Positions 50,601 through 61,480 of a DNA stretch of 64,000 bases are shown piece after piece. This DNA comes from Hofstenia miamia (taxonomy: Eukaryota > Xenacoelomorpha > Acoela > Hofsteniidae), in contig CABFPE010000030.1 of the NCBI GenBank assembly GCA_900660155.1, positions 288,595 to 352,594 of the forward strand, written 5' to 3'. A program made the translations under genes and the position numbers. How positions within the stretch are numbered: position 1 is the first letter of the stretch; each line of letters starts with the position of its first letter. Under the pieces are notes generated by a model, which had not been told where the DNA came from, made no database searches, and saw only the letters and a program-made list of their open reading frames with translations.

Positions 50601-52413
50601 AAACTGATTTCTCTACAGCCCGCTGTATAATCTATTATGCATTAAACACATAATTAACATTTTAACATAAAATTTGCCTAAGGCCTTAATTTTGATTTTA
50701 ACAAACAACCCCGCGCATTCCTTCGAAATAAGATTCAATTAACATTGAACTTTTAATTTATTACATAAAAATATAGATTGCTCCACATTGAGAAATAGGG
50801 CATGGCACTTTTCTATATGGGTACAACATTTAATGAATTTTCCAGGTTTGTTGCTAGATGAATATCAATTGATGCATTAAAATTATATTGAAATGTCTTT
50901 AGATAATGTTGTTCATTATGCAAACTGACATAGTTACATTGTGAATTAGAAATATCATTCACATAAAGAGAAAATAATTTCGAACCCAGTACATGCCTTG
51001 AGGTACTCCTAAATTCGTTGTTACACATGTATAAATAGCTAGTTTTTTGGATAGCCATAAACTTTTGCTTAACCAAAGAAACCCCATTTTAATGTCCCAA
51101 TACAGTTATATTTATTTACTTTAACGTTTTGTATCATCAATGTTCAACTTATCGAAACGCTGTCCATCTTATCGCTAATTATAATCTTATTTGATATAAT
51201 TATAAATACTATATTGAATTATAAAAAGGTTCTTAATTTTTTGGTGTTTTAGTATTAATTGTCATGAGATTGAATTTTGTTTAATAACAGTAGTTTTCCA
51301 ATCATTTTATTTATAGCTCACTTTCAATTGTGGGATGAATTTAGTCGGAGAGAAAGGTTTTAAATGGTATCGTTCACCCAGCTGTTCGCAAACAAATGTT
51401 CCTAGATGTAGTTTACTACTTTTTCCATTTCCGACAGTGCGTGGTTCTCGAAGTGCCCTTACTGTTTGAGTCCAAAAGCCTGCTTTATTCCATTGTGAGA
51501 CACACTGTGGTTGTGTGGTGTCCTCCTAGCATACAGTTGGAAAGATTGAAGAAAAGGTAAATATTCATATCATGGTAAAATATGAAAATAATTAAGAATA
51601 GTATACATATGAATAATTTTATTATAGATTTGCGATCAGTTTATATTTTGAATTACCTACTAGTCTATGATATAATTGATTGGGGACTTAGATATTTACT
51701 TTTCTTCTGCAACGAGTGAATTTCACCCGATGTTGCTGAAACTTGGTCGCATAAAAGTCGAGATTCTGGCAATTTTTTTGACATGTAAACAATAGATATC
51801 GAACATAGATATACCATACTATTCAGTCAACAAAATAAATACGTATTCAAGGAAAATCGATCCTGAAGAAACTGTTGAAAATCCTTTATTTAAAAACTTT
51901 TATCCAAAAACACATGAATGCATTATCATTTGATGTGTGATCCCCTCTGCTTCAAGCGCCACCTACCTAACACGGCAATCAAAGTCAGCTATTGAACCAA
52001 TGCATTTTATTCAGAAATTGAATAGAATTTTTTTGTTATATAAACTAAAAAACATTGAGATTGCAATTCGAAATCCGCAATGGTTTAGTTTAGTTAATCA
52101 AAAAATTACACACAGAAATATGCATTATTAGAACAAATCTTTTTCTAACTCTTTTCATTTAAATTGCTTTCATAGAAACGATCTCAGTGATGCGGATGCT
52201 ACTTTGCGCATCGCAGCTCAAATACCCATTGACGAAAAACGAAAACTGGCGGACTTCGTGATCAACAACTCTGGAGATATTACTGAAACCTATAACCAGG
52301 TGCTTCTAGTCGTGGCAGCCATCCGCTCTTCAAAGTTTCATATTTTCATCAAACTTGTTTTTTTTGGAACAATTTTTGTTATCATTGGCTTAATTTTATA
52401 TTTGTTATTTTAA
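47675..52413 (+). CDS. DCAKD: Dephospho-CoA kinase domain protein (three exons)
   Basis: Exons 47675-47905, 51345-51556 and 52176-52413 give 226 residues; introns have GT..AG ends, with phase 0 then phase 2. Dephospho-CoA kinase phosphorylates the 3'-OH of dephospho-CoA, the final step of coenzyme A synthesis. Seen: Walker A GGIASGKS (8-15), DAD (30-32), LNGIVHP (83-89), EVPLLFE (113-119), RHTVVVW (129-135), and the QIP..EKRKLADFVINNSG block (163-181), all in the order of animal DCAKD. Residues about 203-225 form a C-terminal hydrophobic helix, as in the human protein, suggesting tail anchoring to a membrane. Length is close to human (231). Intron 1 is 3.4 kb and contains LINE debris and a duplicated 436-bp block around an N. 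The exon 2 acceptor (AG at 51343-51344) has a weak pyrimidine tract, but the joined frame matches the family exactly there. The first ATG is used. PRDX4-like gene lies 1.1 kb downstream on the same strand. Confidence 0.93.
48790..49085 (-). mobile_element. LINE 3' fragment in DCAKD intron 1
   Basis: Similar over about 300 bases to 20600-20890: GTGAATTCCAGCTTCAAATT, AAATGCC..TTTTAATC and GACCTAGAAATGTAAT match in order. It is the end of an ORF2 and 3' UTR of the same LINE family, heavily decayed. Confidence 0.6.
49285..49690 (+). mobile_element. LINE reverse transcriptase fragment in DCAKD intron 1
   Basis: Plus-strand reading HGNLPGRSTITNLL, then FDISKPFDRLPHS (box A, Ser-Lys-Ala changed), FFQSYLTNRRQYVKI and SGTPQGSVC (box B) is the classic LINE RT series. 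The frame is broken after the QYVKIN region and the element stops before the YADD box. Same direction as DCAKD. Confidence 0.8.
50051..50923. repeat. Tandem 436-bp duplication split by a single N
   Basis: 50051-50486 and 50488-50923 are the same 436 bases with one difference seen (CTAAATG against CTAGATG). The N at 50487 separates them. Most likely two alleles or overlapping contig ends placed side by side during assembly. Confidence 0.9.
50820..51076 (-). mobile_element. LINE fragment in DCAKD intron 1
   Basis: Minus translation GSKLFSLYVNDISNSQCNYVSL resembles the LINE motif GPLLFxLYINDI following box B, then a helical stretch. It probably continues into the duplicated block at 50051-50923. 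Decayed. Confidence 0.55.
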
Positions 52414-53537
52414 TTTTAAATATTGTTTTTTAATATTTTCCCGTAAATATGAAATAGATTTTGACATTCAATGAAAAAATGCTTTTATATTTTGTCGATG
52501 TTTGTAATGATTTGCTTATAAATTTTCCTTCAAAATATTTTGAATTGTCTCAGATTTACTTCCTTCCAAATTTATAAATTTTTTATATAAAAGGGAACAC
52601 AATTTTAATTTAGTGTATTCTGTATTCTCTTGTTGATTTTCGGCATTTTGAATTTGAATCCTATACTATGCAATTATTAGGATGATCCTATTATATGAAT
52701 TTTTTCTGTTTTTAAAATCAACGTAATCTAATAATATTGAATGTGTTTTTTCAAATAGAAGTATGCATTGAAGTCTATAAATATATTTAAGAAATAAAGT
52801 ACTCAATTTTAGCTTTAAAATGGACCCCAGTTGTAGTTTGATGTGAAATTAACATTGCTAAACACAACATTTCACATAGTTAGACAAGTCCTATCCTCGT
52901 ATTTTCTCAAACAAACAGTTTTCGATCTTTCAAACGTAATATCTTGAAAGCGATTGGTCATATTCCCGTGAAACTGCATGATTGACAAACTTACTCTTGC
53001 TTATGAGATCTAGCCCTTTTATGAACTTAGCAATAAAGGGCAAACAATTTGAGCCCAAAACGTTCTATAAATGATAAAAATATATTTTTGTAAGAAATTT
53101 GTAGTGTTGGCTTTTAAATGGCTAGAGCACTTATAATATATCTACAACAAACAAACAATTCATTCATTTTGATAATAACCTTAAGATAGTGTTGTCGAAA
53201 TTGCTTAAAATAAAACACAAGGATACAGTTTTATTGGGTAAGAGGACTCTTAAGTAACTTGTCATAAAATACATCAAACAGGCAATGTCATATATTGCAA
53301 TTGCTTCATTGACGGTTTCGTCACAGTTATTCTTTGGTCTGGCACAATTGAGGAAATCCTGATTTAATAATTTCAAGTATTAAATTTGCGGGCAGTGGTG
53401 AACATTTTATTTCATTTATAATATTGTAAAATATTCGTTAACCCTCATTCAACATTTCTGTTATATTTACTATGCAATAGTATACTTTGAGGATATTTTG
53501 TTTTCGTTCAACTAATGGGTTTGTGCTGTTTTAGTCA
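52414..53537. other. DCAKD to peroxiredoxin intergenic region
   Basis: Holds the DCAKD 3' UTR and poly(A) signal, and by position the promoter of the next gene. Nothing else is recognised. Confidence 0.5.
52793..52798 (+). terminator. Candidate poly(A) signal of DCAKD
   Basis: AATAAA about 380 bases after the DCAKD stop codon, before the start of the next gene. Seen directly; its use is inferred. Confidence 0.4.
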
Positions 53538-56500
53538 ATGTTTGAATTTCGTTCCCTTCTGTTTCTATTGCTCTGTGCATTTTGCTTTGCTTCTATTGCT
53601 AAAGTATCCGAACCAGCACCTGATTGGACAGCTACTGCCGTAATCAATCTTGATTTTAAGGTAATTGTTACAATGAATTATGTAATTATAGTATATCAGT
53701 AATATTTAGCTGGAAACATTTTTATTGACTTTCACCCTTTTCCGTGTGGAATTATATTTTGATAATCTTCTCATCTGTGTGTATTTTTATGTTATTTTCG
53801 ATTACTTAAAACGCTTCTTTTGTCAATCCATATGGTATTATATTCATCCTTTGTATACAATCATTGATTCATCAGCAGAAAGCTCTTGAAATGTGAAAGA
53901 GGAGGCTGACAAATACGCACAAGCTTTTCAAGAAGCGGCTTAATCTTATTTATTCTATTAGCGCTAGTAGGATAAGTCTAGCAAACATGTAGAGTTGTGT
54001 GATACAACAACATGAATCAGTTGCCGTTTTTACGTCAAGTAAATCTGCCTAGAAGGAAGTCGAACAATGCACATGTTCACAAAAACTCGAAGAAATCAGG
54101 TAAACTTTTTGCAATCAGTCACTCTCCAGTCTTTCAATCTTGATTGCGGTAAAACTTCTTCCTTACTGATTTTTTGTCGGGGTATCGATTCAGCTCATCA
54201 ACAATATCTTGAATAATTTCATCTTCAAAAAATAATCAGTGTGGCTATCACACTTCTCACCATGTCTAGGTCCACTCGGATCTCTGAGATGTAACGTCTG
54301 TCCAATCGTCCGTAGAGGTACGATCACAAGAAGTCGCAGGCGTAGTTCTACTTGTTCTTGGAGTCTTTGCCAGATGAAGCTCCGTCACCAACAAAGTTGA
54401 TGTCAGATTTTTCTGATTTTGAATCAGTTTGAGTTATTATGAAATCCATTGCCACCTCCTGTAAGATTAAGCGACGAGGCATGCCTAAGAGTAGTCGATG
54501 AATATTAGTAGTCACCTGTTTGTCCTTTAAATCACTGTCGAAACTACCTTATTCAATTTTTATTCATCCGTTATTTTTTTGCAACAGCTACTGAATGATG
54601 ACGCAATTCAAGGAAAATAGCGCACTGTCTCTATCAGTAGAGAAAGTTATGACTGAATTTGATTGATTCAAAGACAGGTGGTGTCACACCGATCTGTTGT
54701 CTAAGAAGAAAGAGCAAAGTGCTGATAAAAATGACGATAATTGCAAAGGCATATACCTTCCTACAACTTTATCTCTTGTCAATCGCTAGGTGTATATATC
54801 CGCCTACGGAATGGAGAGAATTAAAGGAAAAAAATTACACTCATTATGCAAAAAATTAAGCTCATTATACAAAACATAACAGGAAGTTTTATTCATGCAA
54901 GCATCAATATTTGAACATGTTTACCTGATTTCTTCTAGTTTTGTTTATTAACTCAGTCATTGAACTGAACTTCTGGAGATATGCATGATGTCACCCAAGC
55001 CTCGAGCCTTGTAACATGCAGTAGCAGCTTGCAATTTTTGCACAACAGACACTCCGAACGAATGAATGAATTGAAAGTTTGAATAATTTGATGCAGTATT
55101 TTAACGCTAATGGTTACTGCGTGTCCCAAATTTAATCCATGTATAAGAAAATGCTAAGAGGGCTTCAAGTTCGATCTTTAAGCTAATTAAGATCCCTGCG
55201 CCCAATCCCGACCTTGCTTCAAAGGAAAACTCGCTCAATTTTTAAATGCAAGAGCAACTTTCCAATGCCTATTATTTTAAGGTACGATTCCCGCTTTCTG
55301 TCCGTAGCATTCACCACTGAACATTGAGACTTATTGTACGAGTTCATCCAAACAATTCCACAGAAGGAATCTCATGCAGCAGCTGATAGCTGCAGCGCCA
55401 TAGAGAAATCTGAAATTAAGATTCAATTTGGATTTATATCGCAATTTTCTTTTTTGCAGCATGCGTACTCCAGTTACTGATTTTGGAAAAACAAAGGAAA
55501 CGATTCGCATGCTATCAAACAACCCATTACTTCTGCTTAAGAATTGCACACGTTTACTCAAGTGAAGTCAATATTACAATTTCATTTGATATTGCAGGTT
55601 TCAATTTTGCATAGGCGACAAGCCTCAATGTTGAAATACATTTTTTAGTTCTAAATATATTTTTTGCAGATCGTCCGACCTTCTGCGAGGAAACTATACA
55701 AATCTCATTTTTAAGATACAATAAATCTCGTTGGCTCGTTCCTCATTTTCTAACTTTTTTTAACTTTCCTAGTTAACAACCTAAGTATCCTTATGCTTTT
55801 TATGAACAAAAGATAAATACATCTAAATTATTAAAATAATGCCGTTTTGCTGTGAAAAATGCCGAAAATTTTTCCCGGTAATAGCTGAAAATACAAGGTG
55901 TTCTCTTGGTGTTAGCATGTAAGTATTAATAAACAAATGATTTCTTTAATGCAATTTATTTTAAAAAATCGAGTTTGTCGATAAGTGGACCATATTTTAA
56001 GTTGCGTTTGAATGACGGTTAAACTAAACTGATTTAGCGGATAACTTGTTAGATTTAAATATTACTATTACCATTGTTTTTCACTATCTTTTCAATTCAT
56101 GTCACACTCTATACATTATTTAAAAATTGTTTAGGAAATCAGCTTATCTGATTATGCCGGTCGTTACTTAGTAATCTTATTTTACCCATTGGACTTTACG
56201 TTTGTCTGTCCCACAGAAGTTTTAGCATTCAATGACAGAATGAAAGATTTTGAAGCTATCAATACTGCAGTTGTGGCGGTTTCTGTAGATTCTCATTTTG
56301 TTCACCATGCTTGGGTTCGAACTCCTCGCAAGGAAGGCGGTCTTGGAAATGATGTAATTTTACATTTTTGATTATAATTTTGAATTTTCATTTAAATAAT
56401 TCATGTTTTTGTTTGGTTAGGTAGTTTGACAAACTGAACAAATTAATTAATTTTAATGAAGGCAGTATTGTAGTCTGAGGGTTTTCCTACTAATTCGCAA

Positions 56501-58819
56501 TCTGGTCACTTCGTTGCAAAGAAATAAATTTCGCAATAATGAATTTATCCATTATCTTTTCGTTTGGATATTGTGAAGTGGAAAATTGAACATCACCATA
56601 GAAGTGCGAAGTTTTTTATTAAAGCCAGCAGATCATATGACAATTTGCTAAACATTGTTGCAATAGCAACTCAATTTCCTTTCTTATAATGAATAAAAAT
56701 AATGTACAATAAATAAGCGCATTTTTATATTGATTCGTAGTATAATTCGCAAGATCTCTAAATATAATTTTCAAGCTTGGGCGAAAATTTATCAATTGGC
56801 AACACGTCTAATTACTGTGCTAATGAATATAGTGTAAAAGAGTGTTTCTGTGTTGCCTGAAAACTCAAAATTCTTGATTGAACTGCATTATACAAACCTG
56901 GAGATTCCTAGAAATGTTATTTTTTGCGTCCAGTGTTTTTTACTTGTCTGCACGTATATATTCTTCGGGCTGGGGCGACTTATCTTGTGTACTCGTACAC
57001 GTCATTGTCCTCTACTAACTATAAATTTGATTGTGTGTGTGTGTGGCCTTTTCCGGGTCTATATATGATTCTATCCCCAGCAAGAAGTCACAAACAACAT
57101 TTACATGCAACGGCTATGCTAACTTTTTGAGAGTATCGCGAGGCGTTTTTGTAATGTAAAGTATTTTGTCAATGTATAGTTATAATGAGAAATGTGTGTT
57201 TCATTGTGCCACTGCATTGAAAAAACACTTGAAGATTTCCATTACTCATTCGGTTATTTCATTTCTTTTCTGACATGCTCGTAACTCTAGCTGATATGAA
57301 TTCTCACGCACAGATCGCTATAACACTTGCCGAATCCATATTTTTGCGAGAACTTCAATTGCCTAAGTTCACAACTATCGATATGTTCAATCTATTTTTC
57401 ATATGCTTTTGTTGTTAGTTCTAAGTCTGATTTCACAGCATATCTATAATTTCGAACGAATTCTTCCATTTCGTGCATGCTTGGAAGCCAAAACGTCTAC
57501 TAAAGTCTATTTAGTATTGAATTTATGCACGCGTTTCATTAAATCAAAATGTAATATTCGATTGTTCCAATCTAAAATGTGTATTTTGATACCTTATTGT
57601 CACAATTTTTCTCTCGATAGGGTGCAATTCCACATGACTCAAACGAATAGGAAAACTTTGCAATCACGAAAAAGTTAATTGAGTAGTGATTCCATAAAAC
57701 CGAACTGGTTAGTTATACGATATATTTCAAATTTTCAATAAGTGAACTTTATGCATAAACATACACGAAACATGCTATAAAATATATTACATGTAGTTTT
57801 GAAGAAAAACTTAGTTGCTGAAAATATTTAGTAACAATGTGTATTTGCCTCATAAGTTTTGTTAGAACTCGAAATCAAGCATTTTTCCTAAAATTATACT
57901 GGCCGCGATAAAAATTGTGTATCTGAATGAAACATGCATTTGTTTTTACTAAAAGGATTTGGTGTTTCCTAATATCATTATCCAATATTTGCATTCATTT
58001 TATAATTGATGTTCATTATTATTAATATATAACTTTCCTTTAATAAGTGTACAAAATAAGTTGGACTAGCTATTATCAAACGTTAGTTATATATGCATGT
58101 TACAGTTAAATCTATTGCATCAAATTACAATAAAAAATTGAAATTAAAATTAAACGTCCATCCTGGTAAAGAGAAAAATATCTTTTGGTCTCTGTGGATC
58201 CAATATCCGTACAGGATTTAACATGTTAGAAAAAGCAGACTTTTGATGTTCCAAGCAAATTAACGTCTACTGCAAATTTTCTGATTATTCGCTATGCAAT
58301 TTATAAAATATGTATATTATCATCATACCGAATTTTCTTGTTAAACTCAGCCCACAGCAATCGAAGTCAGAGAGTGTACAAACTTGAACGTAAGGGCAAA
58401 TAATTCTAAGGTTGGTATATAATATAATTTTTGTTTTTGCACTGTGCAGAATATAGTTTGATATATTTTATAATATTGAAAATGTGAATTAGTTAACATT
58501 GAATATTTAGGTTAAATTGCCGTTAATCTCTGATCTCAGTCATAACATGTCAAAGGCTTACGGTGTATATCTTGAAGGTGCTGGACACTCACTTCGAGGC
58601 CTATTTATTATTGATAAAAAACAAATTTTGCGTCAAAGCACTATTAATGATATTCCTGTAGGCAGAAGCGTTGATGAGACTTTGCGCTTAATTCAAGCGT
58701 TTCAACACACTGATATGTATGGGGATGTCTGTCCTGCAGAGTGGAGACCTGGTTCTGATACTATTGATCCACATCCAGATCACAAGTTGAAGTACTTTAA
58801 AAAGAAAAACGACTTGTGA
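53538..58819 (+). CDS. PRDX4: Secretory typical 2-Cys peroxiredoxin, PRDX4-like (three exons)
   Basis: Exons 53538-53660, 56135-56353 and 58511-58819, all phase 0 with GT..AG introns, give 216 residues. The enzyme reduces hydrogen peroxide through a peroxidatic cysteine that then bonds to a resolving cysteine of its partner. Seen: signal peptide (1-21, a leucine/phenylalanine-rich core ending ASIA), peroxidatic Cys66 in [12 protein letters not shown] (109-112) and Tyr209-Phe210, the pair linked to sensitivity to over-oxidation, Arg143 in SLRGLFIID, and resolving Cys188 in GDVCP. Core sequence is closest to PRDX4 (KVSEPAPDW start, [30 protein letters not shown]). Odd: the linker carrying the extra N-terminal cysteine of vertebrate and fly PRDX4 is missing, and the chain ends KNDL, which resembles a weak KDEL-type signal. 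A TTTTAG just before the ATG may be the acceptor of a 5' UTR intron. Introns are 2.5 and 2.2 kb. Confidence 0.92.
53880..55560. pseudogene. Decayed coding-like patches in peroxiredoxin intron 1
   Basis: This stretch is richer in GC and in protein-like reading than the rest of the intron but is shattered. On the minus strand about 54560-54240 reads [20 protein letters not shown], then [19 protein letters not shown] and, after stops, [19 protein letters not shown]. On the plus strand near 53890 it reads [18 protein letters not shown] recognise no family. It may be an old transposase or a processed pseudogene. Confidence 0.3.
56354..58510. other. Peroxiredoxin intron 2
   Basis: AT-rich intron without recognisable repeats; short frames here carry no known motif. 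Confidence 0.6.
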
Positions 58820-58982
58820 TTCCATTATTTATTTAACGTGGTTGATCTAATCAACTCTTTATTTGTATATTTAAGTTGAACTATTTATATACTTTTATGA
58901 AGTTTTGACACATTTTGTATATATTCTAATTTTGTTTGTTGCAAACATTCTGCGAAATATTCATTTATGTCCTTTAAGTTAG

Positions 58983-58988
58983 AATAAA
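58983..58988 (+). terminator. Candidate poly(A) signal of the peroxiredoxin gene
   Basis: AATAAA about 165 bases after the peroxiredoxin stop codon. It is the first canonical hexamer I see downstream. Confidence 0.4.
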
Positions 58989-59093
58989 TTCGATTCGGAA
59001 TGTTTCGGTGATTGGCCAAATATCCACTGAAGTTAATCTTTGAACGAAACGCAAAGTTGTAAACTATTCTGCGGGTCTGCGAAGGCATGTCAT

Positions 59094-59308
59094 CTGGGGC
59101 GTACCCAGGATTTTCTGACGGGGACATCATCGTTATTACCCAATTTTTGAAAATATTGAGAAAATAGACCCTAAAAATGCATTTCACGATCCTACATTTT
59201 AAATTTTTCGATTTTTACGAATTTTTTTTGATTTATCCAGTCAAAATCAAATTTGGAAACCTGACGGGAGGCATACCACCATGTCTCCCCACTCTGCGTA
59301 CGCCACTG
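59094..59308. mobile_element. hAT-type MITE, 8-bp target duplication
   Basis: A 215-base element between perfect CATGTCAT copies (59086-59093 and 59309-59316). Ends CTGGGGCGTACCCAG and, on the other strand, CAGTGGCGTACGCAG are imperfect inverted repeats of the common hAT form. No coding capacity. It sits about 275 bases past the peroxiredoxin stop. Confidence 0.88.
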
Positions 59309-59316
59309 CATGTCAT

Positions 59317-60800
59317 TATATTGGTAATACAAATATCGAAAATTTGAAAACACCACATGATAGAACAATGTCTGCTCTCTTATTTACTATTTAAACTCCG
59401 TTATAGACTGGAGAATTTGAAAGTTTTTTAGAATATTTAATCTTTCATCGAAAAATATTTAATTCTAGAAATAAATATTTTTTAGCACAAATGTTTACAT
59501 TTTATGTGAGCACATCTACCCATGGTCAAAATTCTTCTAAATTGTGGGCAAAATTTTCACTTTCGATAATGAAAATTACATAAAGCTAAGAGCAAAATTC
59601 TGAGCTTTTAAATCTGAAGTGCCCCAAACCCCTCTTATGCTAGCCACTTTTCTGCTTTCTCAAATTAGCCTACATTGACATTTCTGAACTTATATTCTTC
59701 AAACTTGTTTGCATTCATCTCTTTGTTTCAATTACTAGACTACAAAACTATTCAATGAGTACATTTTTTGGCTCTTCTGTTGTCTCTGTAATTCCTTCAA
59801 ATATTTGAGCATGTTGCAATTGATCCGAACGCAATATAATGTTATGCTAATATTTTCACATAGTTATCCTGTCTTTCCGCTCAATTGACAAATTTACAGT
59901 ACATTCTCTGCAAGCTGATATCGGATTTTTCTCACTGCTCATCGTAATCTATATCACTGATTGCTTTAAATGCAGATTTGAAATTGGATACAATTGTTAT
60001 TGTACCAGAATCCTACTAAAGCATAAATTGTAAGAAATTTTAATTTCAGTTGAGTTTGTATGGTTAACCAATATCTTCGAAGTAATATTTCGTTGTGTGC
60101 TTGTCAACTTGTAATCATGATCTCTGATTTTCATTTGAATATACCAAAATGTGCCTATAAAACAATTTGATTTAAGTATTGGAAGCACGTAAATAGCATT
60201 TTAAGTGTTTTTACTATTACGGTATTTTGTTATCCTTGATATTTACACATGACCCATACCTAGATCTCAGTGCTGTACCAATGACAATTTTCTCGTTAAT
60301 CGTTCTCATCTTGGTGTTTATATTTTGTTACGCCCTCACAAGTCAAGATGGATTTATTTTTTGTTGAATAACGCATTATAGCCATATTTTTAAAAATTCC
60401 ATAAAATGTTAGGGGACAAATGCGCTAATTCACCCGTTACTAAAAGCTGCTTAGAATGCCGCTTACTTTTGACGACGTTTATATTAGCGTTTTGTCAGAT
60501 GCATAGCATTGAAAAATGTCACGTATTTGACTGCTAGATTTAAGCAATTTTATATTTTTCTATTATATGAAAGGACGTTTTCTGCACTAAAGAATATTGC
60601 TGAAATATACAGTATAGATAAATGCTTCTTAAACTATTTTAGAATTCTTGGTTTTAATAAAAACAGACTAAAACAACAACAATTTATTTCTTATAAAGCG
60701 CATAACTAAAAAATACTCTCATGTGCTAAAAAATTTATAAACGTCAAATGTTTAGGTCGCTTGTTTGCAGTATAAATAATTCATACTTCAACTTCTTGAA
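59317..60800. other. Anonymous AT-rich DNA
   Basis: No gene or delimited repeat seen. Confidence 0.5.
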
Positions 60801-60829
60801 TTTATAGACACGTTTCATTTCTCAAATCC

Positions 60830-61480
60830 ACTGGTAGCGAGTTAAACAGTGTAGGGCCACACACAGCGAAAGAGTGATATGCCACAGATTTTGATCTCGG
60901 AATAATCGCCTTGTTTCTCATCGTTCATGAATTAACGTGAATTGATACCAGTTGTACAAGATAGTTCGGAGCCAATCCATTCATGCATTTCCACATTAAC
61001 AGACATATTTTATATTTAATTCGATAGTCTATTTTGAGCCAATGGAGTTGATGTATAGCACGGCTGATATGTGCAAATTTACCTAGACAAATCTCGCACA
61101 TCTGTTTTGCACGCACTACAGTTTGCGTAGGGCCTTGTTTCTTACACCATATAGACAGTCGTTCATAAAGTCTAATTTAGATAGAATTAATGATCGCACA
61201 ATGTTTGCACGTAATTCAGCATTTAAGTACTTCTGTATGCGATATAGATTTCTCAGCGAAAAGTTCGAGTATCTAACTAATTTAGAAATATGAGTATCCA
61301 TTGACAGATCAGAATCAAGATATAATCCGAGATCCCTTATCTTGCTCCGATCGGTTTCTTGACATCGTTGATTAGAATTGTCACCATTTAGACATTGATA
61401 AGCCCTGGTTAGTAAAGTTTTCTAGTCATTAACAATTGTCTTTGAATTTTCAATTACAGAAAGTGCTTCGTGGGAAGAGA
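60830..61480 (-). mobile_element. CR1/Jockey-like LINE, ORF2 C-terminal fragment
   Basis: Minus-strand translation: IRDLGLYLDSDLSMDTHI, VRSLILSKLDFMNDCLYGV, then LGKFAHISRAIHQLHWLKI, YKICLLMWKCMNGLAPNYL and, near the end, LFNSLPVDLRNETC. These are the thumb and C-terminal blocks of a CR1/Jockey-type ORF2. At least one frame shift and a stop break it; everything upstream of the thumb is missing, so it is a 5'-truncated copy. It is better preserved than the other LINE pieces here. Confidence 0.88.

Noticed and set aside
57403-57678. 91-codon frame inside peroxiredoxin intron 2
   Set aside because: Intronic, low complexity, no recognisable motif.
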